A DNA stretch of 64,000 bases from Paenibacillus sp. FSL R7-0337 (GTDB lineage: Bacteria > Bacillota > Bacilli > Paenibacillales > Paenibacillaceae): the NCBI RefSeq assembly GCF_037969875.1, contig NZ_CP150218.1, positions 2,232,001 to 2,296,000 on the forward strand, written 5' to 3'. Every line of letters begins with the position of its first letter. Position 1 is the stretch's first letter. The position numbers were made by a program, and so were the translations under genes. Shown here piece by piece: positions 46,971 through 57,100 of the stretch. The notes under the pieces are model-generated. The model was not told the DNA's origin. It did no database searches and worked only from the letters and a program-made list of their open reading frames with translations.

Positions 46971-47414
46971 TTATTGCAGAAATTGCTGAACCGCCTGGTT
47001 CACGAGTTTGCCATCGGCGCGACCTTTGACCTTAGGCATCAGTGCGCTCATCACCTTACCCATTTCACTTTTCGAAGAAGCACCGGTTTCCTGGATGGTC
47101 TGTTGTACAATTACTTTAATTTCTTCTTCGGTAAGCTGCTCGGGAAGATATTTAATGATAATCTCGATTTCTGCCTTAGTACTCGCGGCAAGCTCATCGC
47201 GACCCGCTGCTTCAAATTCTTGGAGGGCATCTTTGCGCTGTTTGATCTCACGACTAAGGATATCAAGCACTTCGTTGTCGTCTAATGTTCTCTTCAAATC
47301 TATTTCAAGATACTTTATTGTAGAACGAACCATTCGAATGGTGGAGAGTGTGAACTTGTCCCTACTCTTCATCGCTTGCTTCATATCTTCGTTCAATCGT
47401 TCGCTAAGATTCAT
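46971..47414 (-). CDS. yqeY: GatB/YqeY domain protein
   Basis: 147 residues with the all-helical YqeY fold; it begins NLSERLNEDMKQAMKSRDK and has EIIIKYLPEQLTEEEI in the middle. It resembles the tail domain of GatB and probably binds tRNA or RNA, with unproven function. It starts 16 nt after rpsU with AGGAGG upstream; the pair is conserved. Confidence 0.93.
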   Translation of the reverse strand: MNLSERLNEDMKQAMKSRDKFTLSTIRMVRSTIKYLEIDLKRTLDDNEVLDILSREIKQRKDALQEFEAAGRDELAASTKAEIEIIIKYLPEQLTEEEIKVIVQQTIQETGASSKSEMGKVMSALMPKVKGRADGKLVNQAVQQFLQ

Positions 47415-47429
47415 GCGTGGGTAATCCTC

Positions 47430-47603
47430 CTAAAACTTTCTCTTACGAGCAGCCTCAGACTTCTTCTTGCGCTTTACGCTTGGCTTCTCATAATGCTTGC
47501 GTTTCTTCACCTCAGCCAAGACACCATCCTTAGCAATGGAACGTTTAAAGCGACGAAGTGCAGCATCAATTGTCTCGTTTTTGCGAACTTTCGTTTCAGA
47601 CAC
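47430..47603 (-). CDS. rpsU: Ribosomal protein bS21
   Basis: 57 residues, very basic, beginning [19 protein letters not shown] and ending [12 protein letters not shown]. It binds the 30S platform and helps initiation. GTG at 47603, with GGAGGG 7 nt upstream, is the start; the longer frame to 47666 covers the leader. Confidence 0.96.
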   Translation of the reverse strand: MSETKVRKNETIDAALRRFKRSIAKDGVLAEVKKRKHYEKPSVKRKKKSEAARKRKF

Positions 47604-47664
47604 CAGTTTTCCCTCCCTCCGACCAGACCGTCCAAGAGCATAACAACACGGTTCATCACCTTTC

Positions 47665-47694
47665 ATTATAGGTCAAACCTAAATAAGGTGTCAA
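47665..47694 (-). promoter_or_regulatory. Consensus promoter of rpsU-yqeY
   Basis: On the minus strand perfect TTGACA, an 18-nt spacer, perfect TATAAT. The spacer and flanks contain two AGGTT-TGAC-like half repeats. Confidence 0.85.
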
Positions 47695-47745
47695 CCTTCG
47701 CGTTATTTTTTTTTCAGTCAGGCTGCATATAGTTAGATTGCTTAC

Positions 47746-48105
47746 TTAGGCATGAGAATTGGAGTTCCCGGTCAGGGCACCAAGCTTGGCTCCGCCCAGC
47801 AGATGATAATGCAGATGCGGCACGGCCATCCCGCTGTCCGGACCGCAATTGTTAATCAGACGGTAGCCGGTATCAGCAATTCCAAGCTCTGCTGCAAGCT
47901 GCTGTGCTACGGCATGAATCTCGCCAATCAGCGGCAGATCCTCAGGCGTAACCTCGTTCATGGAAGCAATGTATTTCTTCGGGATAATCAGCACATGCAC
48001 AGGGGCTGCAGGCTCAATATCGTGGAACGCCAGAATCCGCTCATTCTCGAACACCTTTTTGGACGGGATTACACCTTCGATAATTTTGCTGAATACAGTT
48101 TCCAT
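47746..48105 (-). CDS. HIT family nucleotide-binding protein
   Basis: 119 residues, the Hint-type length, with IIEGVIPSKKVFE, HDIEPAAPVHVLIIPKK and the histidine triad VPHLHYHLLGG. It hydrolyses phosphoramidates or related nucleotide adducts. GGAGG lies 9 nt upstream of 48105; the frame extends to 48252 without a site. Confidence 0.93.
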   Translation of the reverse strand: METVFSKIIEGVIPSKKVFENERILAFHDIEPAAPVHVLIIPKKYIASMNEVTPEDLPLIGEIHAVAQQLAAELGIADTGYRLINNCGPDSGMAVPHLHYHLLGGAKLGALTGNSNSHA

Positions 48106-48754
48106 ACCACGCTTCCTCCCAGAAAATTTGTAATGCAGAAGCTTGCATCCGGCACTATCCGCAGCACTGGCTGAGATAACAGACATGAACACAACTCTCT
48201 TCCGTGCAATAACCACCCGGTACTCCCAGGAGATCACCCAGAAGAGGATCAAGTATCGTTCTGTTCAGCTTGAGCTCTGCGGGACGCACACGCCTGAATG
48301 TCTTCGGGCTTCCGGCCTGATTGGCTTCACGACAAATTTCAATGTATGGCTCTAATCATACAGGATGTTGAGCAATTACGAAAGACGGAAGACTACATTC
48401 TGGTAAAACTAGATGATTGGGGCGGATTAGGTTGGGATTGTGAGGGAAAGTGGGGGAGCAGAGTGTTGGGGATGGAATCAGGATATCAGGCGGAGGAGGA
48501 TCAGGGGGCAGGGAGTGGAGGATCACGATAACAGTGAGTATAGGGTGGGCAGACTGTATTATAACAGGTCTGGCGGCACGTTGTGTTCGGTTTTTTGAAT
48601 ACATTTGCTCCGGGCATAACTTCATCAGCACAATTGGCTCGCTAACCCTCGCTGTAGCATAATGCAGTCGGATTTTCCATACATTTTGTTCGATTACCTT
48701 AATGGAGGGCGCTCACTCTATTCGGTATTCCCGCTGCTACTTTTGAGTTTCACC
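48106..48754. other. Intergenic region with G-rich plus strand, no gene seen
   Basis: Several short frames exist in all directions but none has family features. A G-rich stretch lies at 48416-48530 and CTGTATTATAACAGG at 48554-48568, repeated at 48880-48894. Confidence 0.55.
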
Positions 48755-48862
48755 AAAAAAAGTCAAAAAAAAGAAACACCCTTCACAGCTCATAAAAGCT
48801 GCTTCGGCGGCGGACGTATGAGAAGGAGTTCATTCCCTGTCATACGTCCGCCGAGGTGTTTC
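48755..48862 (-). terminator. Large hairpin terminator of sbcDC
   Basis: A 14-bp perfect stem (48808-48821 with 48840-48853) sits inside an outer GAAACACC/GGTGTTTC stem (48773-48780 with 48855-48862). On the minus strand it is followed by TTTTTTTGACTTTTTTT. Confidence 0.8.
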
Positions 48863-48940
48863 AAATAATGTCGGCTTAGCTGTATTATAACAGGGGGTTG
48901 GAGGTGTATCTGTGATTCTCATCACAACCAACCCCGTCTT

Positions 48941-51900
48941 TCACATTTTTTCCAAAAGAATGGTTGAACCCCCGCCGCCCTGCTCTGCAGGAACTACAAT
49001 CAGTTTGCGCGGCAGGCGGGCCCGAAGCTCGGGAACATGGCTGATAATACCTACGGACAGCTGGTCATTATGCAGTCTCTCCAGTGAAGTGATGACGGTG
49101 TCGAGCAGATCCGGGTCCAGCGTGCCAAAGCCCTCATCCAGGAAAAAGAATTGCAGCGGATATTGTCCGCGCAGCTGAATCTGGGCTGACAGGGCAAGCG
49201 CCAGCGACAGGGAGGTCAGGAAGGTCTCTCCCCCGGATAACGTGGACACCGGACGTCTTACGCCGCCGTTCCCGTCATCCCGGATGACGAAGCCGCCGCC
49301 TGAATCCACCTCCAGCGCATAACGCTGCTTACTTAGGAACCTTAGACGCTGTGACGCAGCCTGGCATACCTGCATCAGCTGTTCTTCAGCAATATACTCC
49401 ACAAAAGCATTGCCGCGCAGCACGGTCTGCAGCTTGGATAGACGCTCCTGCATCGCCGCATGTCCAGCCCGCTTGTCCTCCAGCTCTACCCAGCGGATAT
49501 GGCGCTGCTGCAGATCCTCCAGATCCCGCTCTGCCCGTGCACGGGCCTGAAGCGAGGCTTCATCCTCCTCTTTGCACCTTAGCAGCGCGTCCTGGCTCTC
49601 CTGCCATTCTTCATTGCTGAGCACAGCTCCAGCCAGCTTCTCCTCAATGCTCCGCAGCTGCAGCAGGCACTCCGCCTCTTCTTCGCGGTAGGACTTCACA
49701 CGTTCAGCGGCCTGTGCCCGTTCTCCAGTCTCCAGCGATGAGGCTTCCACCTCTGCGGCCGAAGCAAACGGCGAAGACTGCAGACTCTCCTCCCACTGGG
49801 CGGCGGCGGCGGTATAATGCTCCTGCGCCGATTCTGCCGCCTGGCGGGCTACCGCAGCTTCGCGGGTCTGCTGCTGCGCCTTATCCGCTGCCCGGCGGTG
49901 TTCCTGCCGGCTGCGTTCCAGCGCAGCCTGCAGCTCCAGCAGCCTGCGTTCACAGGCGGCCAGCAGCTCCCTGGCAGGCTGGCCGCCGGTCCCTTCGCGC
50001 AGGCGCTGCTCTTTATCGCGGGCAAGTGCCTCCTTGCCTTCAAGCTGCGCATCCCACTGCGCCAGCTCCTTATCCAATCCGGCCAGTTGCTCGTTCAGCG
50101 TCTGCACAGCGAGGTTTTTCTCGTCCAGGAACTTGACGCTGATCTCCAGCCGGCTGCGGATCTCCTCAGCGCGTTCATCCTTGCCGAGCATCTCCTGATA
50201 CGTTCTCTCCGCTTCCTCCGGGGCAAGCTCCGGGAAGAGACGACTCCATTCCTCCCTTAGCTTGCCGGCTGAAGCAGCCAGCTCCTCTGCCTTGGCAGAC
50301 AGCCCCTGCAGCCAGGTCTTCTCTGCTTCGGCACCTGCCGCCTCCTTGTGATACACCTGTTCCAGCTCCTGCAGGGAACGCTGCCAGTCTGAAGCCGCAC
50401 GGCGCAGCTCTGCGGAGCGGCCTCGCAGCGCGGCCAGCTGCTCATTCAAGGCAGACAACCAGCTATCCAGCGCGGATAGAGCTTGTTCATCCGGAAGCTG
50501 CGCGAATGTCTGGGAGCCGGGAGACTCTGGGGTAATTAAGGAATCAGGTGCGGCGTGTGAATCAGAACTGTTCAGAGAGTTAGATGCTGCATCCGAACCG
50601 GAACTGCTTGAGAGCTTGGGTACGGGTGCGGCGTGGGAAGTAATGCTTGCCGTCTTGTCCGAAGCCGGCTCCGCCCCGGCCGCGCCAGCGGCTGACTGGT
50701 GCAGCGCCTCTTCGGACGCGGCTCCCGCTAGCCCAGCGAGCCACGAGCTATCTTGCTCCAGCAGGCTGCGCAGCAAATGGCGCGCCTCCAGCGCCTGCCG
50801 GGCCTGAACGCGGACATGGCGGAGCCTATTGTCCAGCTCCTCAGGGTCTCCCTGCTTCTGTTGAAGCGCAGGGGAGGGGTGATGCTCGCTGCCGCATACC
50901 GGGCAGGGAACCCCTTCTTGGAGTTCACCGGCGAGCGCCTGCGAGAGCCGGTGAACCTCCTGCTCCTTCAGCGCAGCCTCCAGCGCGCTGATATGCCCCT
51001 CCAGGCGGCCGGCAGCGTCTCCCGCTGCCCCTTCGGCCGTCCGCAGCTCTTCCTGGTGCAGGGCGGCGGCGGCTAGCAGTTCCCCGCGCCCGGCATCCAG
51101 CGCCTGCCGCCGGGACCCGGCGGCGGCCAGCCGCGCTTCCGCCGCCGCGAGCACCGCCGCGCGGCCCTGGCGTTCACGTTCTGCCGATTCCCGCTGGGCC
51201 TCGGCAGAACGCAGTCCCTGCAGTCTCTGCATGGCTTCCTGCAGAGACTGCCGCTCCTGGGAGCGGACCGCCAGCGGCTGCAGGCTCTGCTGCAGCTCGT
51301 GCTGTTTCTTTTGGCCGCGGGCCAAAAGCTCACGCTCCCGGGCCAGGCTCTCCCGCCCGGCAGCCAGGCCCCGGGCGGCTTCCTCGCGGCGCGCCTGCAG
51401 CGCCGCCCGCTCGCTGTGCAGCGCGCCGAGCTCGGCTTCCAGCTCGAGCGCGCGCCGGTACCGGCCCTCCTCCTCGCGGAGGGCCGGCTCGCCTGCGGAC
51501 AGCGCGGTCTGGGCCGCTGCTTCCGCTTCTGCCCCGGCCGCCGCCTCCTGCACGGCGGCGGCGGCCAAGCCCTCAAGGCCCCCGGCGCGTGCCGCCCGGG
51601 CCTGCCAGGCCTCCTCCGCGCTGCGCCAAGCCTTCAGCGCGGGCAATCTCCGCTCGGCCTCGTCCGCCTTGCCGAGCTTCTGCTCCAGGAGGAGGATCTG
51701 CTCCTCCTTGGCCAGCAGACCTTGCCGCTGCGACTCGCGGCGGGCCCGTTCCTCCTGCAGCTCGCGGATGCGGACGAAGCGCTCGGCGCGCTCCGCAGCC
51801 TCCGTGAGCCGCCCCCGGCAATCCGCCGCATGACGGATCGCCTCCTGCACACGGACGGCGGCCGCTTCCACATCTGCCTTGCCCGCGCTGCCCAGCCCCT

Positions 51901-52519
51901 GCTGCTCGGCTTCCAGAGCGCGCAGCGCCGCCTCGTTCTCCTTGACGCGGCGGCTCAGCTTCAGTGCCAGCCCATCGCCGTACTGTTCCAGATGGAACAG
52001 ACGCTGGAGCATCTGCCTGCGGTCCACGCCACGCAGCGACAAGAACTCGGCGAATTTGCCCTGCGGCAGCACAACAGCCCGGGTGAAATCGTCCATCTTC
52101 AGCCCGATGTGCTCTTCGACACAGCGCGTAACCTCGGCCAGCTTGTCGGCCATCACAAGATCGCCGTCCGCCTTGACCTCGATGAAACGGCTGATTGTAT
52201 TGCTGACCGACTGCTCCCCGGTGCGTTTGAATTTCCGTTCCACACGGTAGCGCCGCGCCCCGGAAGAGGAGTTCAGCTCGAAGGTGAAGGCCACACTGAG
52301 CTGGTCCTCGGAATGGTTCATAATTCCCTGGGTTCCGTTCACGGCGCGCTCCACTTTGCCGTACATCGCCAGTGTAATGGCGTCCAGCAGACTGGATTTA
52401 CCGCTGCCCGTCGGACCAAAGATCCCGAACAGCCCCGTCTCGGTCAGGCTGGCAAAATCAATCTCCTGCTGCGCACGGTAACTCTGCAGCCCGGATAATT
52501 TCAACAATATCGGCTTCAA
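48941..52519 (-). CDS. sbcC: SbcC exonuclease ATPase subunit (Rad50-like)
   Basis: About 1192 residues. The Walker A half is GIFGPTGSGKSSLLDA. Two long coiled coils are joined by a CPVC zinc hook (codons 50894-50905). The C-terminal half has the ABC signature VSTLSGGETFLTSLSLA and FFLDEGFGTLD. With SbcD it removes hairpins and protein-blocked ends. A Ser/Ala/Pro-rich insert (about 50510-50680) lies after the hook. TTG at 52519 follows GGGGAGGAG by 7 nt, with the sbcD stop only one base away. Confidence 0.94.
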   Translation of the reverse strand: MKPILLKLSGLQSYRAQQEIDFASLTETGLFGIFGPTGSGKSSLLDAITLAMYGKVERAVNGTQGIMNHSEDQLSVAFTFELNSSSGARRYRVERKFKRTGEQSVSNTISRFIEVKADGDLVMADKLAEVTRCVEEHIGLKMDDFTRAVVLPQGKFAEFLSLRGVDRRQMLQRLFHLEQYGDGLALKLSRRVKENEAALRALEAEQQGLGSAGKADVEAAAVRVQEAIRHAADCRGRLTEAAERAERFVRIRELQEERARRESQRQGLLAKEEQILLLEQKLGKADEAERRLPALKAWRSAEEAWQARAARAGGLEGLAAAAVQEAAAGAEAEAAAQTALSAGEPALREEEGRYRRALELEAELGALHSERAALQARREEAARGLAAGRESLARERELLARGQKKQHELQQSLQPLAVRSQERQSLQEAMQRLQGLRSAEAQRESAERERQGRAAVLAAAEARLAAAGSRRQALDAGRGELLAAAALHQEELRTAEGAAGDAAGRLEGHISALEAALKEQEVHRLSQALAGELQEGVPCPVCGSEHHPSPALQQKQGDPEELDNRLRHVRVQARQALEARHLLRSLLEQDSSWLAGLAGAASEEALHQSAAGAAGAEPASDKTASITSHAAPVPKLSSSSGSDAASNSLNSSDSHAAPDSLITPESPGSQTFAQLPDEQALSALDSWLSALNEQLAALRGRSAELRRAASDWQRSLQELEQVYHKEAAGAEAEKTWLQGLSAKAEELAASAGKLREEWSRLFPELAPEEAERTYQEMLGKDERAEEIRSRLEISVKFLDEKNLAVQTLNEQLAGLDKELAQWDAQLEGKEALARDKEQRLREGTGGQPARELLAACERRLLELQAALERSRQEHRRAADKAQQQTREAAVARQAAESAQEHYTAAAAQWEESLQSSPFASAAEVEASSLETGERAQAAERVKSYREEEAECLLQLRSIEEKLAGAVLSNEEWQESQDALLRCKEEDEASLQARARAERDLEDLQQRHIRWVELEDKRAGHAAMQERLSKLQTVLRGNAFVEYIAEEQLMQVCQAASQRLRFLSKQRYALEVDSGGGFVIRDDGNGGVRRPVSTLSGGETFLTSLSLALALSAQIQLRGQYPLQFFFLDEGFGTLDPDLLDTVITSLERLHNDQLSVGIISHVPELRARLPRKLIVVPAEQGGGGSTILLEKM

Positions 52520-52520
52520 A

Positions 52521-53702
52521 TCAGTTCTCCTCCCCTTCCGCAGCATCGTGCCGCTCTTCTTCCGCCAGCTCCAGGAACAGCGCAATCAGGCTGTCATCCG
52601 GCTCCGCGCCGCCGGTCTGGCGCTGATAGAACCTGCGGAACAGCTCCTGTACCGGCATGCGGGAACGGGACATTTCTTCCAGCTCCTGCTCCATCTGCGG
52701 GTAGATCGGGCGAATATGGACGATGCCCTCCCGTGCCTTGCGCAGCCGCTGGATATCGTTCATGGACATGGCCTCGGTCAGCCGCAGCTCCAGATCGATG
52801 AACGCCCCGGCGTCCCGGCCCTCATCCAGCCAGCCGTAGACCTCCTGCAATCCGCCCGCAGACTTCCAGTTGACCAGCGGCCGCCCGCAGCGGAGATAGA
52901 TCTCCTCGAACACCGGCTCCCCGCCCGGCGCGACATCAATCATGGCCACCGATTTGGCCTGACCTGCTTCAGAGAAGCTGTAAGCCAGCGGGGAGCCGCT
53001 GTAGCGGATCATCCCGTCGCCTTTGACCCGCTGGGCGCGGTGAAGATGCCCAAGTGCCGTATATTGCGCGCCGCAAGAGAGTGCCGAAGGATCAACGGTA
53101 TACGCACCGCCGACCTGGATCGGCCGTTCGGAGTCACTCTCCACGCCACCCAGCACATAGATATGGCTCATCGCCAGATTGACGGTCTGCGGGGTGAACT
53201 CGCGCCCAAGCAGATTCATCAGCCGCCCGACCCGGGCACTGTAAGCCAGCCGCAGCTCAGCCTCTCCGCTATCCCCCGCAAGCAGCTCGCCGAGCCGGGC
53301 TTCAGAGGGGTAAGGGAGTGCAGCGATTTTGGCAATCTCGCCGGTTCTGAGCGCATGCACTGTGACCGGTTCCGAAGTCGGCATTCCGACGAGCGTAATC
53401 CCCTGCCTGCGGACAAGCGGAGACACGGAAGCTACGCGCTCCGGCTGGTCGTGATTGCCCGAGATAACCACCAGCGGACGGCCGCCTGCCGTCAGTCTGG
53501 CCGCCGCGTCATAGAACAGCTGCTCCGCTGCAGCCGGAGGATTCACCGAATCGTAGACATCCCCCGCCATCAGAATCAGATCTGTCCCGGAGGAATCGGC
53601 AATCTCCACCAGTTCATCCACGAACTGCTCCTGCTCCTTCTGCCGGCTTCTGCCCTCCAGCGTCCGCCCCAGATGCCAGTCTCCTGTATGCAATATGCGC
53701 AT
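52521..53702 (-). CDS. sbcD: SbcD exonuclease nuclease subunit (Mre11-like)
   Basis: About 393 residues. The calcineurin-type phosphoesterase has ILHTGDWHLGRTLEGRS, LILMAGDVYDS, VISGNHDQPERV and YTALGHLHRAQ, followed by a capping domain. It is the Mn-dependent nuclease of the SbcCD complex. The start at 53702 matches homologues (MRILHTGDWHLG); eleven extra codons upstream are rejected. Confidence 0.95.
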   Translation of the reverse strand: MRILHTGDWHLGRTLEGRSRQKEQEQFVDELVEIADSSGTDLILMAGDVYDSVNPPAAAEQLFYDAAARLTAGGRPLVVISGNHDQPERVASVSPLVRRQGITLVGMPTSEPVTVHALRTGEIAKIAALPYPSEARLGELLAGDSGEAELRLAYSARVGRLMNLLGREFTPQTVNLAMSHIYVLGGVESDSERPIQVGGAYTVDPSALSCGAQYTALGHLHRAQRVKGDGMIRYSGSPLAYSFSEAGQAKSVAMIDVAPGGEPVFEEIYLRCGRPLVNWKSAGGLQEVYGWLDEGRDAGAFIDLELRLTEAMSMNDIQRLRKAREGIVHIRPIYPQMEQELEEMSRSRMPVQELFRRFYQRQTGGAEPDDSLIALFLELAEEERHDAAEGEEN

Positions 53703-54141
53703 TTCCGCCCTCTTTTCCCCGCCTGTCTGCGGCAATCATATATAAAATATCCGATTTCATTGATCTTTCATTCTGTTCGAGGTTGAAGTAGGTTGACAGC
53801 GGCTGCACCTCATCATCGGCCATTTAATCCTGCACGAAATACAACCTTCCTGCGCCAAGAAGCCTTCTTATACTGGAATTGTTGCAATAAAGACAACTTT
53901 CCCCCTGCTACAGGCCGATGTACAGAGCTATTCTTGTATTTCATACAGCAATCCGATCCAACACGGCAGCAATGTCTACACTCAAGCTGTAATAAGTACA
54001 ACATTCCGCAACATTCTAAGGGACAAAAACAGTCAGTTCATTCGCTCAGCCAACGCTCGCCAGACCGCAAGCCTATAATTTGTCTTAGCTACCGTTCAGC
54101 ACTCTATATCCGCCGCTGTTACCGCAACCTTTCTCCACCGC
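53703..54141. other. Intergenic region between addA and sbcD with dispersed short repeats
   Basis: No gene is supported. It has three inverted-orientation copies of the cdd-region repeat (about 53832-53851, 53884-53903, 53990-54006) and one forward copy (about 53931-53951). The sbcD promoter must be here, but only an AT-rich stretch near 53740-53760 was seen. Confidence 0.6.
53832..54006. repeat. Dispersed repeat family, second location
   Basis: TGCACGAAATACAACCTTCC, TGCAATAAAGACAACTTTCC and TGTAATAAGTACAACATTCC share a pattern that is the complement of the TTGTATTTnGTACA repeat at 37001-37187. TTCTTGTATTTCATACAGCA is in the forward orientation. Confidence 0.55.
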
Positions 54142-57100
54142 TCACAATCTCACAGCATGACCGCCTTCGAAAAAGTACAGCCATATCTCGCTGACCGGCT
54201 CGCCCAGAATATCCAGCAGCGCCTTGCTGTACAGCTCGAGCTGGAAACGGTATTTGTCTGACAGCTGTGCAAGCCCGTCCCCGTGCGGAGGGATATGATC
54301 TGTTTTGTAATCCAGCAGAATCAGCCGTCCCTTTTCCCGGAACAGGCAGTCGATCACCCCTTGAATCATTACTGTCTCCGCAAAATCACCGCCGCCGCGT
54401 TCATCCGCAAGTCCGGCAGCCGCTTCATCCAGATAGTCAAGCCCCCGGTAGGCTTCACCGGCTGGCATCGTGTAGCTGAAGGGCTGCTCTCTGGTCTTCC
54501 ATACAGAGTGGAAGAGTCTGTGGCCCAGCTCACTCCGGCAGAACTGCCCAACTTCCTCCAGCACCACCGCATCCGCCTGTTCCCTGCTAAGGATAGCAAG
54601 CCTTACAAGACGCTCAAGCGTAGCCTCCAGCACTGACCGGTCTAACGGCTCATCCAGGGGAATATGCTGCATCACCGTATGGTAAGCCGTTCCGCGCTCG
54701 GCAGGGGTAAGTCCCCGCTGCTCCATGAATTTCGGCCGCTGAAGATGCAGGCTGTCCCTATACCCGCGCTCTTTCCGTTCGTCCGGTCCACCCGGAAGCC
54801 TCCGCTCCTCCAGCTGGTCGTAAGAAGGCTGCTCCTGCATCGATAATAATCCCTTGAGCTCGGTGACCGAGGTCTTAGCAGGGATGCTTGAGGCTGCCGT
54901 GTACCGGTAAGTCCAGCCCAGTCTCTCCGCAATCTGTGCAGTAGCCGGGGTCTCAGGTGTTGACACCGCGCTGCCCCTGTGGAGCGCCTCCAGAATGACC
55001 CGGCGTTGTTCGTTCTTGTCCTGATCGCCGTCCCCGGCAAGGAAAGCGCCCGGGCTAAGCTCCGCTGCTCCAGTCACCGTAATACTCCAGTTCGACTCAT
55101 CGCCATGCAGCACCGTGGATACTGGCCCCTCGCTGCCTGCCAGCTTGCGCAGAATAGCAGCGGCAGGGTGGCGGATCAGCGCCGGTCCCACCCAATCCAG
55201 ATAACTGCGGCCCCGGGCCAGCAGGTGATCCGCCAACAGCAGCTCTTCGCGGCCCTGCATCGCTGCCCAGCCCGAAACCGTGCGCGGCAGATCCCTGACC
55301 GTGCCGACCAGAATCATTTTGTCACGCGGACGGGTCAGTCCGACATAGAGCACGCGCATCTCCTCAGCGAGCAGCTCCAGCCGCGAACGGCGGTTAATCG
55401 CCAGATAGGGCAGTGTCGGGTAGCTGACCCGGGTCTCCCGCTCCACGAAGCGCGGCCCGAAGCCAAGCTCCTTGTGCATCAGGAACGGAGAATGCAGGTC
55501 CTGACGGTTGAACATTTTGGCCATGCCTGCCAGGAAAACAACAGGGAACTCCAGACCCTTAGACTTGTGGATCGTCATAATTCTGACGCCCCCGGCCTCC
55601 TCGCTGCTTCCTCCGGCAACCCCCAGATCGCCGCCGTTCTCTCTCAGCCGTGAGATGAACACCAGGAAGCGGAACAGTCCTCTGGCCGAGGTCTCGTTCT
55701 CGAATTGAACAGCCCGGTCATACAGCGCCTTCAGATTGTTCTGGCGCTGAAAGCCTCCGGGAAGCCCACCGACCCACTCCAGATACCCGCTCTCACGGTA
55801 GATCCTCCAGATCAGCTCGCTTAAGCTTCCTTGCCGGGCCGCATTTCTCCAGTTCTCCAGCCTATCCAGGAAGGATTTAAGCTTACGCTGCAGCGTAAGC
55901 GGAATATCCCGCAGCGCCGCCGAAGCATCGGTTCCGTCAGTAATACCTTCCTGTACACCTTCATCTCCTGAGGATGGCGTAAGCCCTGACGCAGCGGCTG
56001 TCTCTGCGGCTGTGTCACCGGTACCGGCATCCTGCCCCGCCAGCAGCGCGGACTCCCAGAACAGATCCGGCGGATTGTCCCGCAGCGCCTCCCCTGCTTC
56101 AGAAGCCGCAACCAGCGCATCGTAGAACGTCCCTCTGCTGCACAGCCGCACCTTCGCCAGCTCCTCTTCCCGGAGATTCACCACCGGTGAGCGCAGCACT
56201 CCGGCTAGAGGAATGTCCTGACGGGGATTATCGACAATCTGCAGCAGGGAGAGGGCAATCTCCACCTCCGTAGCCTGAAAATACCCCTTGTTCTGGTCAC
56301 CGTACGCCGGAATACCTTCAGCCCGCAGCTCCTCAATCATCAGCGGCGTCCATACCCGGGCCGAACGCAGCAGAATGACAATGTCGCCGTATACTACGGG
56401 ACGCATGATCCGCAGTGCTTTATCATAGATCAGCAGCGGCTCACCGCCGGTCATTCCCGTCATCTGCGAGATGCGCCGGGCAATAGCCCGGGCTTCCAGC
56501 TGCGCAGTCTCACTCTCGGCAGCCTCCAGCTCCAGAAGCGGCAGCTCATCGCCCTCTGCTGCTTCGTCCGCCGGCCCTGGGGCAGAGCCCCCCTTATCAA
56601 TCAGCAGCAGCTCCGGCGCAAAATAAATATCCGGGCCTTTCTCCGCAGCTCCCGGGAAGTTCGCTCCGTACACCAGCTCTGCCCGCTTATCATAGCTGAT
56701 CTCCGCGACATTGCTGTCCATGATCTGCCGGAAGACCATATTCACCGCATTCACCACTTCCAGCCTGCTGCGGAAATTGCGGGCCAGATCGATGACGAGA
56801 CCTTCTTCCTGTTCCTCCTGTCCCGGATCAGCCCCCGCCCGGCCATCTGACCTGTCTCCGTAAGACAGCTCATTACTGAACCTCCGGTATTTGTCCAGGA
56901 ACAGGCCCGGCTCCGCCAGGCGGAACCGGTAAATACTCTGCTTCATATCCCCGACCATGAAGCGGTTGCCGGGGGCTTCCCGGGAGATCAGCCGGACAAT
57001 CTCCTCCTGTACACTGTTGGTATCCTGATATTCATCCAGCAGCACTTCGTCGAACTGGCTGCGGTACTCCATCGCCGCATCCGACGGGAGAGGACGCCCG

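Noticed and set aside
48143..48662. Several 60-90 residue frames in the gap between the HIT gene and sbcC
   Set aside because: Frames overlap on both strands, lack ribosome binding sites and show low-complexity translations of a G-rich tract.
51299..52498. 399-residue plus-strand open frame opposite sbcC
   Set aside because: Antisense shadow; the minus strand encodes the clear Rad50-type sequence.
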